Shown here: one piece after another, positions 54,538 to 64,000 of the stretch
Layout: every line of letters starts with the position of its first letter
Position numbering within the stretch: position 1 is the stretch's first letter
DNA from: Phytophthora sp. 'mugwort'
Taxonomy: Eukaryota; Oomycota; Peronosporomycetes; Peronosporales; Peronosporaceae
Length of the DNA: 64,000 nt
Direction: 5' to 3'
NCBI GenBank assembly: GCA_033558025.1
Contig: JAUCEF010000017.1
Location: 1,116,001-1,180,000 of the forward strand
Program-made: the position numbers and the translations under genes
Notes under the pieces: model-generated
Database searches by the model: none
What the model saw: the letters and a program-made list of their open reading frames with translations, nothing else
Told to the model about the DNA's origin: nothing

Positions 54538-57500
54538 TCAATGCGAACACGCGTGGATTCCGAGGGACGCCGTCAGATCCGTGTGGCGCGGTCCTGGCAG
54601 TGCCTTGGTCATGATGTCCGCCAGCATGATAGAAGTCTCGCAGTACTCGAGCTTGACTTCGCCGCGCTTGACCTCATCACGGATGTGATGGTACTTGATG
54701 TCGATGTGCTTGGCGCGACCATGGTTCACTGGGTTCTTCGTCATCTTGATGCACGACTGGTTGTCTTCGCGGATCTTGAGCTCTGGCCCCGATTTGTTCG
54801 CTGCCGTCAGAATCTCGCACAACAGGCGATGAATCCACTTGCCTTCTTGGATCGCCAGACTGAGTGCGATGTACTCCGCCTCACTCGTAGACAGCGAAAC
54901 ACTTGACTGCTTCTTGCTTCCCCAGCTCACTGGTGCACCCATTAGCATGAACGTGTAGCCGGAAGTCGACTTGCGGTCCGCGAGGTCGCCAGCCCAGTCC
55001 GCGTCCGAGTACCCGCGAAAGTCGATGTTGTCACCCGGCATGAAGCAGATCCCATGCGTCTTGGTGCCTTGCAGGTAGCGAAAGATACGCTTGACCGCAA
55101 CCCAGTGTTCTTCTTGAGGGTTCTCCATGAAGCGCGACGCATAGCCAACGGCGTACGCGATGTCCGGGCGCGTGGCAGTCATCAAGTGCATCAGAGCACC
55201 AACAGCTTCGCGAAACGGAGCGTTCACCTTAGTCGCTGCGTCACTTGAAATCAGTCGAGTGCTTATGTCGACGGGACTCACCACGGCCTTGCACTCGTCC
55301 ATACCAAAACGCTTGAGAATGTCATCCACATAGCGGCGCTGACACATCGTCACGCTGCCGTCCGGGCCGTCCACCAATTCGATCCCAAGAACGAACGCGC
55401 ACTTGCCGCTGTCGGTCATCTCGAAGCGTGTCTTGAGGTCGGTCTTCGTGCGTGAGATCAGTTCGGGTGAACTTCCGGTAATCAGCACGTCATCCACGTA
55501 GACCAGCACTAGCACGCAGTGACCGTCAACTATCTTGATGTAGAGGCACGGGTCGAAGGCCGATACTTGAAAGCCGATGGAGCACACGAACTCGTCGAAG
55601 GTCTCGTTCCACACGCGCGAAGCTTGCTTGAGACCGTAGATCGCCTTCACCAATTCCAGGCAGTCGAAGTCACCGTCGAGATCAACACCTTCGGGACCGC
55701 GCAGAACACCAGTTCTTTCATTGTCCCGTACAGGAAAGCTGTCACCACGTCGAGTTGGTCGAGGGGCCAGCCAAAATACTTGGCAATCGCGATGATCATG
55801 CGCAGCGTCACGTACTTGACCACGGGCGAGAACGTCTCGGTGTAGTCGATGCCGTACTTCTGCTTGAACCCCTTGGCCACGAGGCGCGCCTTGTACTTCT
55901 CGATCGATCCGTCCGCTTTGCGCTTGATCTTGAACACCCACTTGGTGCCGATGGCGCGTTGTCCGTTAGGCAACTTGGCAGCACGAAACACACCACGAAG
56001 TCGCATCGATTCGAGCTCAGCACGAATCGCCTTGCGCCAGTGCACTTGGTCGGGGCCGTTCACCGCTTCTTGGATGTCGTCGGCTCCGACAGATCGCCTG
56101 CTTCGACGGCATTGGCACTTGCACGCCAAAAAACTGGTGGAGTCGATTCTTCATCTTGGTCTCCAGACTTTTCTTCTTCGTCTGCGTCTGCTCGGTGCGG
56201 AGGGGAGTAGTTCGGCGCACTTGCTTCTTCCAGTCCAGGTCGATGACGCACAGCTCGCGGTTTTCTGGCAGCTTCATCTTCGTCACTCGGGCGGCTCTTG
56301 CGCTTCCCTGCCTGCGTGTACTCCGTCTGGCGGAAACCATCATTGTCGATGTCGAGCGAGTCGAAGTCCAGGTCGTCGACATCTTCATCGGAAATCGTCG
56401 GTGAAAATCCAAAGGTCGACTCATCGAAGTTGACATCGCGACTGATAACCACCTGCCCCGCCTCGATGTCATAAAGTCGATACGCCTTGGACACTTCTTC
56501 GTAACCCAGGAACAGTCCAGCGCGAGCCTTGGGATCCCACTTGAGCCGCTTCTCCTTCGGAGTCAGAATGTACGTCCGACAGCCGAACACACGCATGTGC
56601 TTCACACTCGGCTTGGAGTTGTAAACGATCTCGAACGGAGTCTTGTGCTCGATCTTGGGTGACGGCAGACGATTCTTCACGTAGATGGCAGTCATGGCCG
56701 CCTCAGCCCAGAAACACTTGTCCAGCTTAGCGTGATGCAGCATGCTGCGGCCGATCGTAACGATAGTTCGGATGGCTCGCTCTGCCGTGCCGTTGGTCTG
56801 GTGCGCGTACGGAACCGTGGTTTGCTGCTCGATGCCTTCGTCTTCGTAGAAGTCGTTGAGCGAGTTGGTCGCAAACTCACGAGCTCCGTCGTGCCGCACA
56901 AACTTGACCTTCTTGCCGAACTGCTTCTGCACCTTCATGATGTACGTCTTGATGCAGTCTTCGCTCTCCGATTTGGCACGCAGGCAGAAACCCTTCATGC
57001 ATCCACTGGCTTCGTCCACGATCAGTAGCAGGTACTTGCTGCCGCCAAGCGAGTTTTCCTCCATGGGTCCGCAGATGTCGAAGTGGAGCAGCTCAAATGT
57101 GTCGTAGCGACGCTTGTCACGGTTGCTTGGGAATGGTTTTTGGACCATTTTACCTTGCTGGCAACCACGACACAGACTTGGTCCGCTCGACTTGAAAGGT
57201 GCCTTCGCGTCCTTGATCATGTGGTTGTCGACCATCTTGCGAAGAACCTCAACCGGAGCGTGACCCATGCGCGCGTGCAGGTCGACAGTCTTGCCACTCG
57301 TCGCCGCATTCGCCGATCGCTGAGGCGTCTGAAGCCAGTAGAGTCCATCCATGAGGTTTGCCGTCGCCACCACTTGCTTGGAGCGTTTGTGCGCAATCTG
57401 CATCTTGGTGCCGTCGAACACCACTTGAAACTTGTCACTTTTGTTGATCTGCGGTACCGAAAGCAGATTCTTGCTCATGCTTGGCACGTACAGCGCGTTC

Positions 57501-58573
57501 TTGATCTCGATCTCGCGCTCGTCGCCATTGGGCAGAACCACTTGTTCCACGATGGTCCCCACACCCTTGATGGCCGCCTTGTTGCCGTCGGCCACCGAAA
57601 GTTCGCCTTCGTTCCGCTCAATCAAATGGACGAACTTGGTCTTGTCGTTGCAGATGTGGTGCGTTGCGCCGCTGTCGACCGCCCACATCCCGGACACATT
57701 CTTGCCCGTCGAAACCCCACATTCCAGTGAAACCGCGAACGCTACTCGATCGTAGTCGTAGTCGTAGCCGTTGCTGTCGTTTCTCCACTGGATGTTGTTG
57801 GCCCCGCGTCCACGGCCGTTGCCGCCGCGTCTCGGCCCTCGGTTCTCGTCCTTCTGCTTGGTCCAGCACTTGTCAATCGTGTGCCCCACTTTTCCGCAGT
57901 ACGTACACTGGCGAGACTCTCGGTCGGTGTTGAACGCCTTGGCCGCGTTCTCCGTCTTCACCGTCGCCGTCTTCTCGCCTTGTCTCTTGATGTGCTCATT
58001 CGTGAGCACCTTCACGACGTCTTGCGACCGCAGTTCAGCGCTGCTCATCTCCAAGTTCAGCACGACGTTCTCGTAGCTCTTGGGGAGGCTGCGCAACAAG
58101 CAGATCGCCACGTCCTCGTCCTCCATCTTGGCACCGATGCTGCTGAGCTTGGCGCTGATGTTGAGGACCTCGTTGCAATGATGCAACACATTGCCGCCTT
58201 CCGACATCTCCATGCTGAAGAGTTGGCGCTTCAGGTAGATGCGTCCAGCCTTCTGCGAACCACCGTACAGCGTCTTCAGGCGCGACCAGGCAACCCACGC
58301 TTCCTCGCAGTCGTCGACCACATGGTGGTAGTCCGCGTCCATGTGGAGCAGCATCAGTCCGAAAGCGATGTTGCTCAACTTGACGTAGTCGTCCTTGGCC
58401 CGCGAGTCCGTGTAGCTTGGCGTCGTCTCACGGTTCACGACATGCCACGTCGACTTGGTCAGGAACACGCCACGCATGTAGCGGTTCCACGTCGCGTAGT
58501 TGTCCCCGTTGAACTTGTCAATGGAGACCTTGGTCGAGGCGTCTTGGGCAGAGGACATGGTGCTTGGGCTCAT
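54538..58573 (-). pseudogene. A3 gag-pol, two frameshifts
   Basis: Gag, zinc knuckle, protease and integrase (HDGAREF, NGTAER) read openly from ATG 58573 to a one-base deletion near 56072 (CTTCTTGGATGTCG, where A1 has CTTCTTGGAATGTCG). RT then reads to a second one-base deletion near 55695, identical to the one in A2 and A5, before [11 protein letters not shown]. From there RT and RNase H are open to the TGA at 54538. Confidence 0.9.
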
Positions 58574-58577
58574 AACC

Positions 58578-58916
58578 TGATGAAAGGTATGGATCTTGGA
58601 CACGAAGCTTGTACGAAGCGGAGGGAGGGACGTCGCAGACGGCGGGACCGGAGCGAAGGCACTTGAGGGGTAGAATGAAGATTCGAAAGTGATTGAATTG
58701 TTGGAGCTTACACCCTACTGTTACAGACACGCGACCCTGCGTCCTATCACCTAGTGCATCTAATCAACCATCACTCACCGGTGTTCGTCCAATCATCCTA
58801 CTCGTCTAATCATCGGTGGCGTAAACAACGTACCGTAAACATCGCGGGATCGTGTTGGACCGGTTCGGGTTAACCGGTTACTGGTACACAGTACCAAAAC
58901 CCGGCAACCCTCAATA
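58578..58916 (-). repeat. A3 5' LTR (alpha/beta hybrid)
   Basis: 339 bases. Its left 245 or so bases match the alpha LTR of A1 (CACGAAGCTTGTACGAAGCG, CATCACTCACCGGTGTTCG). From about 58830 it matches the beta LTR (GTACCGTAAACATCGCGGGA) to CCCTCAATA. It is nearly identical to 61411-61749. Confidence 0.88.
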
Positions 58917-61410
58917 GCCGCCAAAATCTCGCATAGCAGGCGATGAATCCACTTGCCTTCTTGGATCGCCAGACTGAGCGCGATGTATTCCGCCTCGCTC
59001 GTAGACAGCGAAACACTTGACTGCTTCTTGCTTCCCCAGCTCACTGGCGCACCCATCAGCATGAACGTGTAGCCGGAAGTCGACTTGCGGTCCGCGAGGT
59101 CGCCAGCCCAGTCCGCATCCGAATACCCACGAAAGTCGATCTTGTTGCCTGGCTTGAAACAGATTCCATGCGTCTTGGTGCCTTGTAGATAGCGAAAAAT
59201 GCGCTTGACCGCAACCCAGTGTTCCTCTTGGGGGTTCTCCATGAAGCGCGATACATAGCCTACTGCGTACGCGATATCCGGGCGAGTAGCAGTCATCAAG
59301 TGCATGAGGGCACCCACAGCTTCGCGAAACGGAGCGTTCACCTTGGTCGCTGCGTCACTTGGAACCAGTCGAGTGCTCATGTCTACCGGACTCACCACGG
59401 CCTTGCACTCGTCCATACCGAAACGCTTCAGGATATCATCCACATAACGCCGCTGGCACATCGTCACGCTGCCGTCCGGGCCATCCACCAGCTCGATTCC
59501 AAGGACGAACACACACTTGCCACTGTCAGTCATTTCGAAGCGTGTCTTGAGGTCGTTCTTCGTGCGTGAGATCAGCTCGGGTGAACTTCCGGTGACCAAC
59601 ACATCGTCCACGTAGACCAGCACGAGCACACAGTGGCCATCGACAACCTTGATGTAGAGGCACGGGTCGAAGGCTGAAACTTGAAAACCGATAGAACACA
59701 CGAATTCGTCGAAGGTCTCGTTCCATACGCGCGAAGCTTGCTTGAGACCGTAAATCGCCTTCACCAATTCCAGGCAGTCGAAATCACCATCCAGCTCGAC
59801 GCCTTCAGGAACCACGCAGAACACCAACTCCTTCATGACGCCGTACAGAAATGCCGTTACCACGTCGAGTTGGTCGAGGGGCCAGTCGAAATACTTGGCA
59901 ATCCCGATGACCATGCGCAGCGTCACGTACTTGACCACGGGCGAGAACGTCTCCGTGTAGTCGATGCCGTACTTCTGCTTGAACCCCTTGGCCACGAGGC
60001 GCGCCTTGTACTTCTCGATCGATCCGTCCGCTTTGCGCTTGATCTTGAACACCCACTTGGTGCCGATGGCGCGTTGTCCGTTAGGCAACTTGGCAGCACG
60101 AAACACACCACGAAGTCGCATCGACTTGAGTTCCGCACGAACAGCCTTGCGCCAATGCACTTGATCAGGTCCGTTGACCGCTTCTTGGAATGTCGACGGC
60201 TCCGATAAGTCCACGGCTGCTTCGACCGCGTTGGCACTTGCACGCCAAAACACAGATGGAGTCGATTCTTCATCTTGGTCTCCAGACTTTTCTTCTTCAT
60301 CTGCGTCTGTTCGGTGCGAAGGGGAGTCGTTCGGTGCACTTGCTTCTTCCAGTCCAGGTCGATGACGCACAGCGCGCGGTCTTCTGGCAGCTTCATCTTC
60401 GTCACTTGGGCGGCTCTTGCGCTTCCCTGCCTGTTTGTACTCCGTATGGCGCGGACCATCATCGTCGATGTCGAGCGAGTCGAAGTCCAGGTCGTCGACA
60501 TCTTCATCAGAAGTCGACGGTGAAAATCCAAAGGTCGATTCATCGAAGTTGACATCGCGACTGATAACCACCTGCCCCGCCTCGATGTCATAAAGTCGAT
60601 ACGCCTTGGACACTTCTTCGTAACCCAGGAACAATCCAGCGCGAGCCTTGGGATCCCACTTGAGCCGCTTCTCCTTCGGAGTCAGAATGTACGTCCGACA
60701 GCCGAACACACGCATGTGCTTCACACTCGGCTTGGAGTTGTAAACGATCTCGAACGGAGTCTTGTGCTCGATCTTGGGTGACGGCAGACGATTCTTCACA
60801 TAGATGGCCGTCATCGCCGCCTCAGCCCAGAAACACTTGTCCAGCTTGGCGTGATGCAACATGCTGCGGCCGATCGTGACGATAGTTCGGATGGCTCGCT
60901 CTGCCGTGCCGTTGGTCTGGTGCGCGTACGGAACCGTGGTTTGCTGCTCGATGCCTTCGTCTTCGTAAAAATCCTTGAGCGAGTTAGTCGCAAACTCACG
61001 AGCTCCGTCGTGCCGCACAAACTTGACCTTCTTGCCGAACTGCGTCTGCTCTTTCATGATGTATGTCTTGATGCAGTCTTCACTTTCCGACTTGGCACGC
61101 AGACAGAAACCCTTCATGCATCCGCTGGCTTCGTCCACGATCAGGAGCAGGTACTTGCTACCGCCAAGCGAGTTTTCCTCCATGGGTCCGCAGATGTCAA
61201 AGTGGAGCAGCTCAAATGTGTCGTAGCGACGCTTGTCACGGTTGCTTGGGAATGGTTTTTGGACCATTTTGCCTTGCTGGCAACCACGACACACACTTGG
61301 TCCACTCGACTTGGAAGGTGTTTTCGCGTCCTTGATCATCTTGGTGTCGACCATCTTGCGAAGAACCTCGACTGGAGCGTGACCCACACGCGCGTGCAAA
61401 TCGACCGTCC
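58917..61410 (-). mobile_element. Copia fragment A4 (family A), LTR-bounded
   Basis: A 2494-base piece of gag-pol from integrase to RNase H, lying between two nearly identical hybrid LTRs in the same direction. It has no PPT, PBS or gag of its own. It probably was the host of the A5 insertion (right edge GACCGTCC) and lost its other parts by recombination. Confidence 0.82.
58917..61410 (-). pseudogene. A4 integrase, RT, RNase H (open fragment)
   Basis: One frame of about 831 codons without lesions: [93 protein letters not shown] and STSEAEYIAL, ending at LLCEILAA. It lacks gag, protease and the last 75 or so codons. Its RT block (59430-59650) closely matches the left end of T2. Confidence 0.88.
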
Positions 61411-61749
61411 TGATGAAAGGTATGGATCTTGGACACGAAGCTTGTACGAAGCGGAGGGAGGGACGTCGCAGACGGCGGGACCGGAGCGAAGGCACTTGAG
61501 GGGTAGAATGAAGATTCGAAAGTGATTGAATTGTTGGAGCTTACACCCTACTGTTATAGACACGCGACCCTGCGTCCTATCACCTAGTGCATCTAATCAA
61601 CCATCACTCACCGGTGTTCGTCCAATCATCCTACTCGTCTAATCATCGGTGGCGTAAACAACGTACCGTAAACATCGCGGGATCGTGTTGGACCGGTTCG
61701 GGTTAACCGGTTACTGGTACACAGTACCAAAACCCGGCAACCCTCAATA
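61411..61749 (-). repeat. A5 3' LTR (alpha/beta hybrid)
   Basis: 339 bases with the same alpha-to-beta switch as 58578-58916, near 61660. The only difference noticed is TGTTATAGAC for TGTTACAGAC. Confidence 0.88.
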
Positions 61750-61756
61750 CGCCCCC

Positions 61757-64000
61757 TCAATGCGAACACGCGTGGATTCCGAGGGACGCCGTCAGATCCG
61801 TGTGGCGCGGTCGTGGCAGTGCCTTGGTCATGATGTCCGCCAGCATGATAGAAGTCTCGTAGTACTCGAGCTTGACTTCGCCGCGCTTGACCTCATCACG
61901 GATGTGATGGTACTTGATGTCGATGTGCTTGGCGCGACCATGGTTCACTGGGTTCTTCGTCATCTTGATGCACGACTGGTTGTCTTCGAGGATCTTGAGC
62001 TCTGGCCCCGATTTGTTCGCTGCCGTCAAAATCTCGCACAACAGGCGATGAATCCACTTGCCTTCTTGGATCGCCAGACTGAGTGCGATGTACTCCGCTT
62101 CACTCGTAGACAGCGAAACACTTGACTGCTTCTTGCTTCCCCAGCTCACTGGCGCACCCATTAGCATGAACGTGTAGCCGGAAGTCGACTTGCGGTCCGC
62201 GAGGTCGCCAGCCCAGTCCGCGTCCGAGTACCCGCGAAAGTCGATGTTGTCACCCGGCTTGAAGCAGATCCCATGCGTCTTGGTGCCTTGCAGGTAGCGA
62301 AAGATACGCTTGACCGCAACCCAGTGTTCTTCTTGAGGGTTCTCCATGAAGCGCGACGCATAGCCAACGGCGTACGCGATGTCCGGGCGCGTGGCAGTCA
62401 TCAAGTGCATCAGAGCACCAACAGCTTCGCGAAACGGAGCGTTCACCTTAGTCGCTGCGTCACTTGAAATCAGTCGAGTGCTTATGTCGACGGGACTCAC
62501 CACGGCCTTGCACTCGTCCATACCAAAACGCTTGAGAATGTCATCCACATAGCGGCGCTGACACATCGTCACGCTGCCGTCCGGGCCGTCCACCAATTCG
62601 ATCCCAAGAACGAACGCGCACTTGCCGCTGTCGGTCATCTCGAAGCGTGTCTTGAGGTCGGTCTTCGTGCGTGAGATCAGTTCGGGTGAACTTCCGGTAA
62701 TCAGCACGTCATCCACGTAGACCAGCACTAGCACGCAGTGACCGTCAACGATCTTGATGTAGAGGCACGGGTCGAACGCCGATACTTGAAAGCCGATGGA
62801 GCACACGAACTCGTCGAAGGTCTCGTTCCACACGCGCGAAGCTTGCTTGAGACCGTAGATCGCCTTCACCAATTCCAGGCAGTCGAAGTCACCGTCGAGA
62901 TCAACACCTTCGGGACCGCGCAGAACACCAGTTCTTTCATTGTCCCGTACCGGAAAGCTGTCACCACGTCGAGTTGGTCGAGGGGCCAGTCGAAATACTT
63001 GGCAATCCCGATGACCATGCGCAGCGTCACGTACTTGACCACGGGCGAGAACGTCTCCGTGTAGTCGATGCCGTACTTCTGCTTGAACCCCTTGGCCACG
63101 AGGCGCGCCTTGTACTTCTCGATCGATCCGTCCGCTTTGCGCTTGATCTTGAACACCCACTTGGTGCCGATGGCGCGTTGTCCGTTAGGCAACTTGGCAG
63201 CACGAATCGCCTTGCGCCAGTGCACTTGGTCGGGGCCGTTCACCGCTTCTTGGAATGTCGTCGGCTCCGACAGATCGCCTGCTTCGACGGCATTGGCACT
63301 TGCACGCCAAAAAACTGGTGGAGTCGATTCTTCATCTTGGTCTCCAGACTTTTCTTCTTCGTCTGCGTCTGCTCGGTGCGGAGGGGAGTAGTTCGGCGCA
63401 CTTGCTTCTTCCAGTCCAGGTCGATGACGCACAGCGCGCGGTCTTCTGGCAGCTTCATCTTCGTCACTCGGGCGGCTCTTGCGCTTCCCTGCCTGTTTGT
63501 ACTCCGTCTGGCGCGGACCATCATCGTCGATGTCGAGCGAGTCGAAGTCCAGGTCGTCGACATCTTCATCAGAAATCGGCGGTGAAAATCCAAAGGTTGA
63601 TTCATCGAAGTTGACATCGCGACTGATGACCACCTGCCCCGCCTCGATGTCATAAAGTCGATACGCCTTGGACACTTCTTCGTAACCCAGGAACAGTCCA
63701 GCGCGAGCCTTGGGATCCCACTTGAGCCGCTTCTCCTTCGGAGTCAGGATGTACGTCCGACAGCCGAACACACGCATGTGCTTCACACTCGGCTTGGAGT
63801 TGTAGACGATCTCGAACGGAGTCTTGTGCTCGATCTTGGGTGACGGCAGACGATTCTTCACATAGATGGCAGTCATGGCCGCCTCAGCCCAGAAACACTT
63901 GTCCAGCTTAGCGTGATGCAGCATGCTGCGGCCGATCGTAACGATAGTTCGGATGGCTCGCTCTGCCGTGCCGTTCGTCTGGTGCGCGTACGGAACCGTG
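61757..64000 (-). pseudogene. A5 integrase-RT-RNase H, frameshifted (partial)
   Basis: RNase H and RT are open from the TGA at 61757 to the one-base deletion near 62915 that A2 and A3 also carry. Beyond it RT and integrase are open to the window end, except for an in-frame loss of 39 bases near 63205 (RKAIRA joins AKLPNGQ, removing [12 protein letters not shown] of other copies). An Ala-for-Arg type change GTACCGG (FRYG for FLYG) is at 62945-62955. Confidence 0.86.

Larger units (their letters stand above)
54188..58916 (-). mobile_element. Copia unit A3 with mismatched LTRs
   Basis: Complete in layout (3' LTR 54188-54530, PPT, pol, gag, PBS, 5' LTR 58578-58916), but the two LTRs are of different types (beta left, alpha/beta hybrid right). 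The flanks also do not match: GACAA on the left, GCCGC on the right. This points to recombination between two elements rather than one insertion. Confidence 0.88.
61411..64000 (-). mobile_element. Copia copy A5 (family A), continues past the window
   Basis: 3' LTR 61411-61749, PPT at 61750, then RNase H, RT and integrase to the end of the window. The 5' half is not visible. Confidence 0.85.

Noticed and set aside
21379..64000. CRISPR array or satellite from the repeated blocks
   Set aside because: All repeats are explained by copia LTRs and coding domains; there are no short regularly spaced repeats.
1..64000. tRNA or rRNA genes
   Set aside because: No cloverleaf or rRNA core was recognised. 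The tRNA-iMet-like 13-mers are primer-binding sites, not genes.

Overview
The window is eukaryotic nuclear DNA, most likely from an oomycete of the Peronosporales such as Phytophthora. The genes are compact, with 61-91 bp GT-AG introns that often carry CTAAC branch points. One of them is a flagellar central-pair protein, expected in an organism with zoospores. The right two thirds is a nested pile of Ty1/copia retrotransposons. I assigned coordinates, splice sites and repeat boundaries by reading the sequence; no database or alignment program was used.

Layout. (1) 1-3.34 kb: the edge of an integrated Polinton-like (Maverick/PLV/virophage-type) DNA virus that continues off the left end. It holds a minor virion protein with a predicted protease site, an adenain-type cysteine protease, a double-jelly-roll major capsid protein broken by one in-frame TGA, a frameshifted tandem FGKYK-domain gene, and a Cys/His-rich protein. 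(2) 3.8-20.3 kb: seven host genes. These are a STAND NTPase with a coiled-coil tail (3800-8469, +), a mitochondrial ferredoxin-fold protein without cluster cysteines (8685-9334, -), a DEK_C/helical-toroid/TFIIS-N nuclear protein (9495-11404, +), a membrane-anchored glycoside hydrolase (11517-14009, -), a SPAG17/PF6-like protein (14160-18713, +), a SET/NAP histone chaperone (18835-19838, +) and SPCS1 (19993-20323, -). All exon sums are multiples of three. (3) 20.3-21.4 kb: non-coding DNA rich in hairpins. (4) 21.4-64 kb: copia elements only.

The copia block has three related families. Family A copies are T1, T2, T3, A1-A5. Family B copies are B1 and B2. Family C has one copy, C1. The insertions can be ordered. 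B1 (TSD GCCAC) lies in T2. B2 lies in T3. A1 (TSD CCACC, LTRs identical by eye) lies in B2. A2, on the opposite strand, lies in the B2 5' LTR. C1 (TSD AAGAA) lies in A2. A5 abuts A4. Several LTRs and coding segments are recombinant, and the same frameshifts recur in different copies.

The most unusual feature is shared by all three families. The gag ATG lies inside the primer-binding site, which matches the anticodon arm of initiator tRNA-Met, so the N-terminal Met-Ser-Pro-Ser is encoded by the PBS. In families A and C the stop codon directly precedes the polypurine tract, so the reading frame runs from cis-signal to cis-signal. In family B pol ends inside the 3' LTR. No copy in the window is fully intact: A1 lacks only one codon (a TAG) and C1 only one base.
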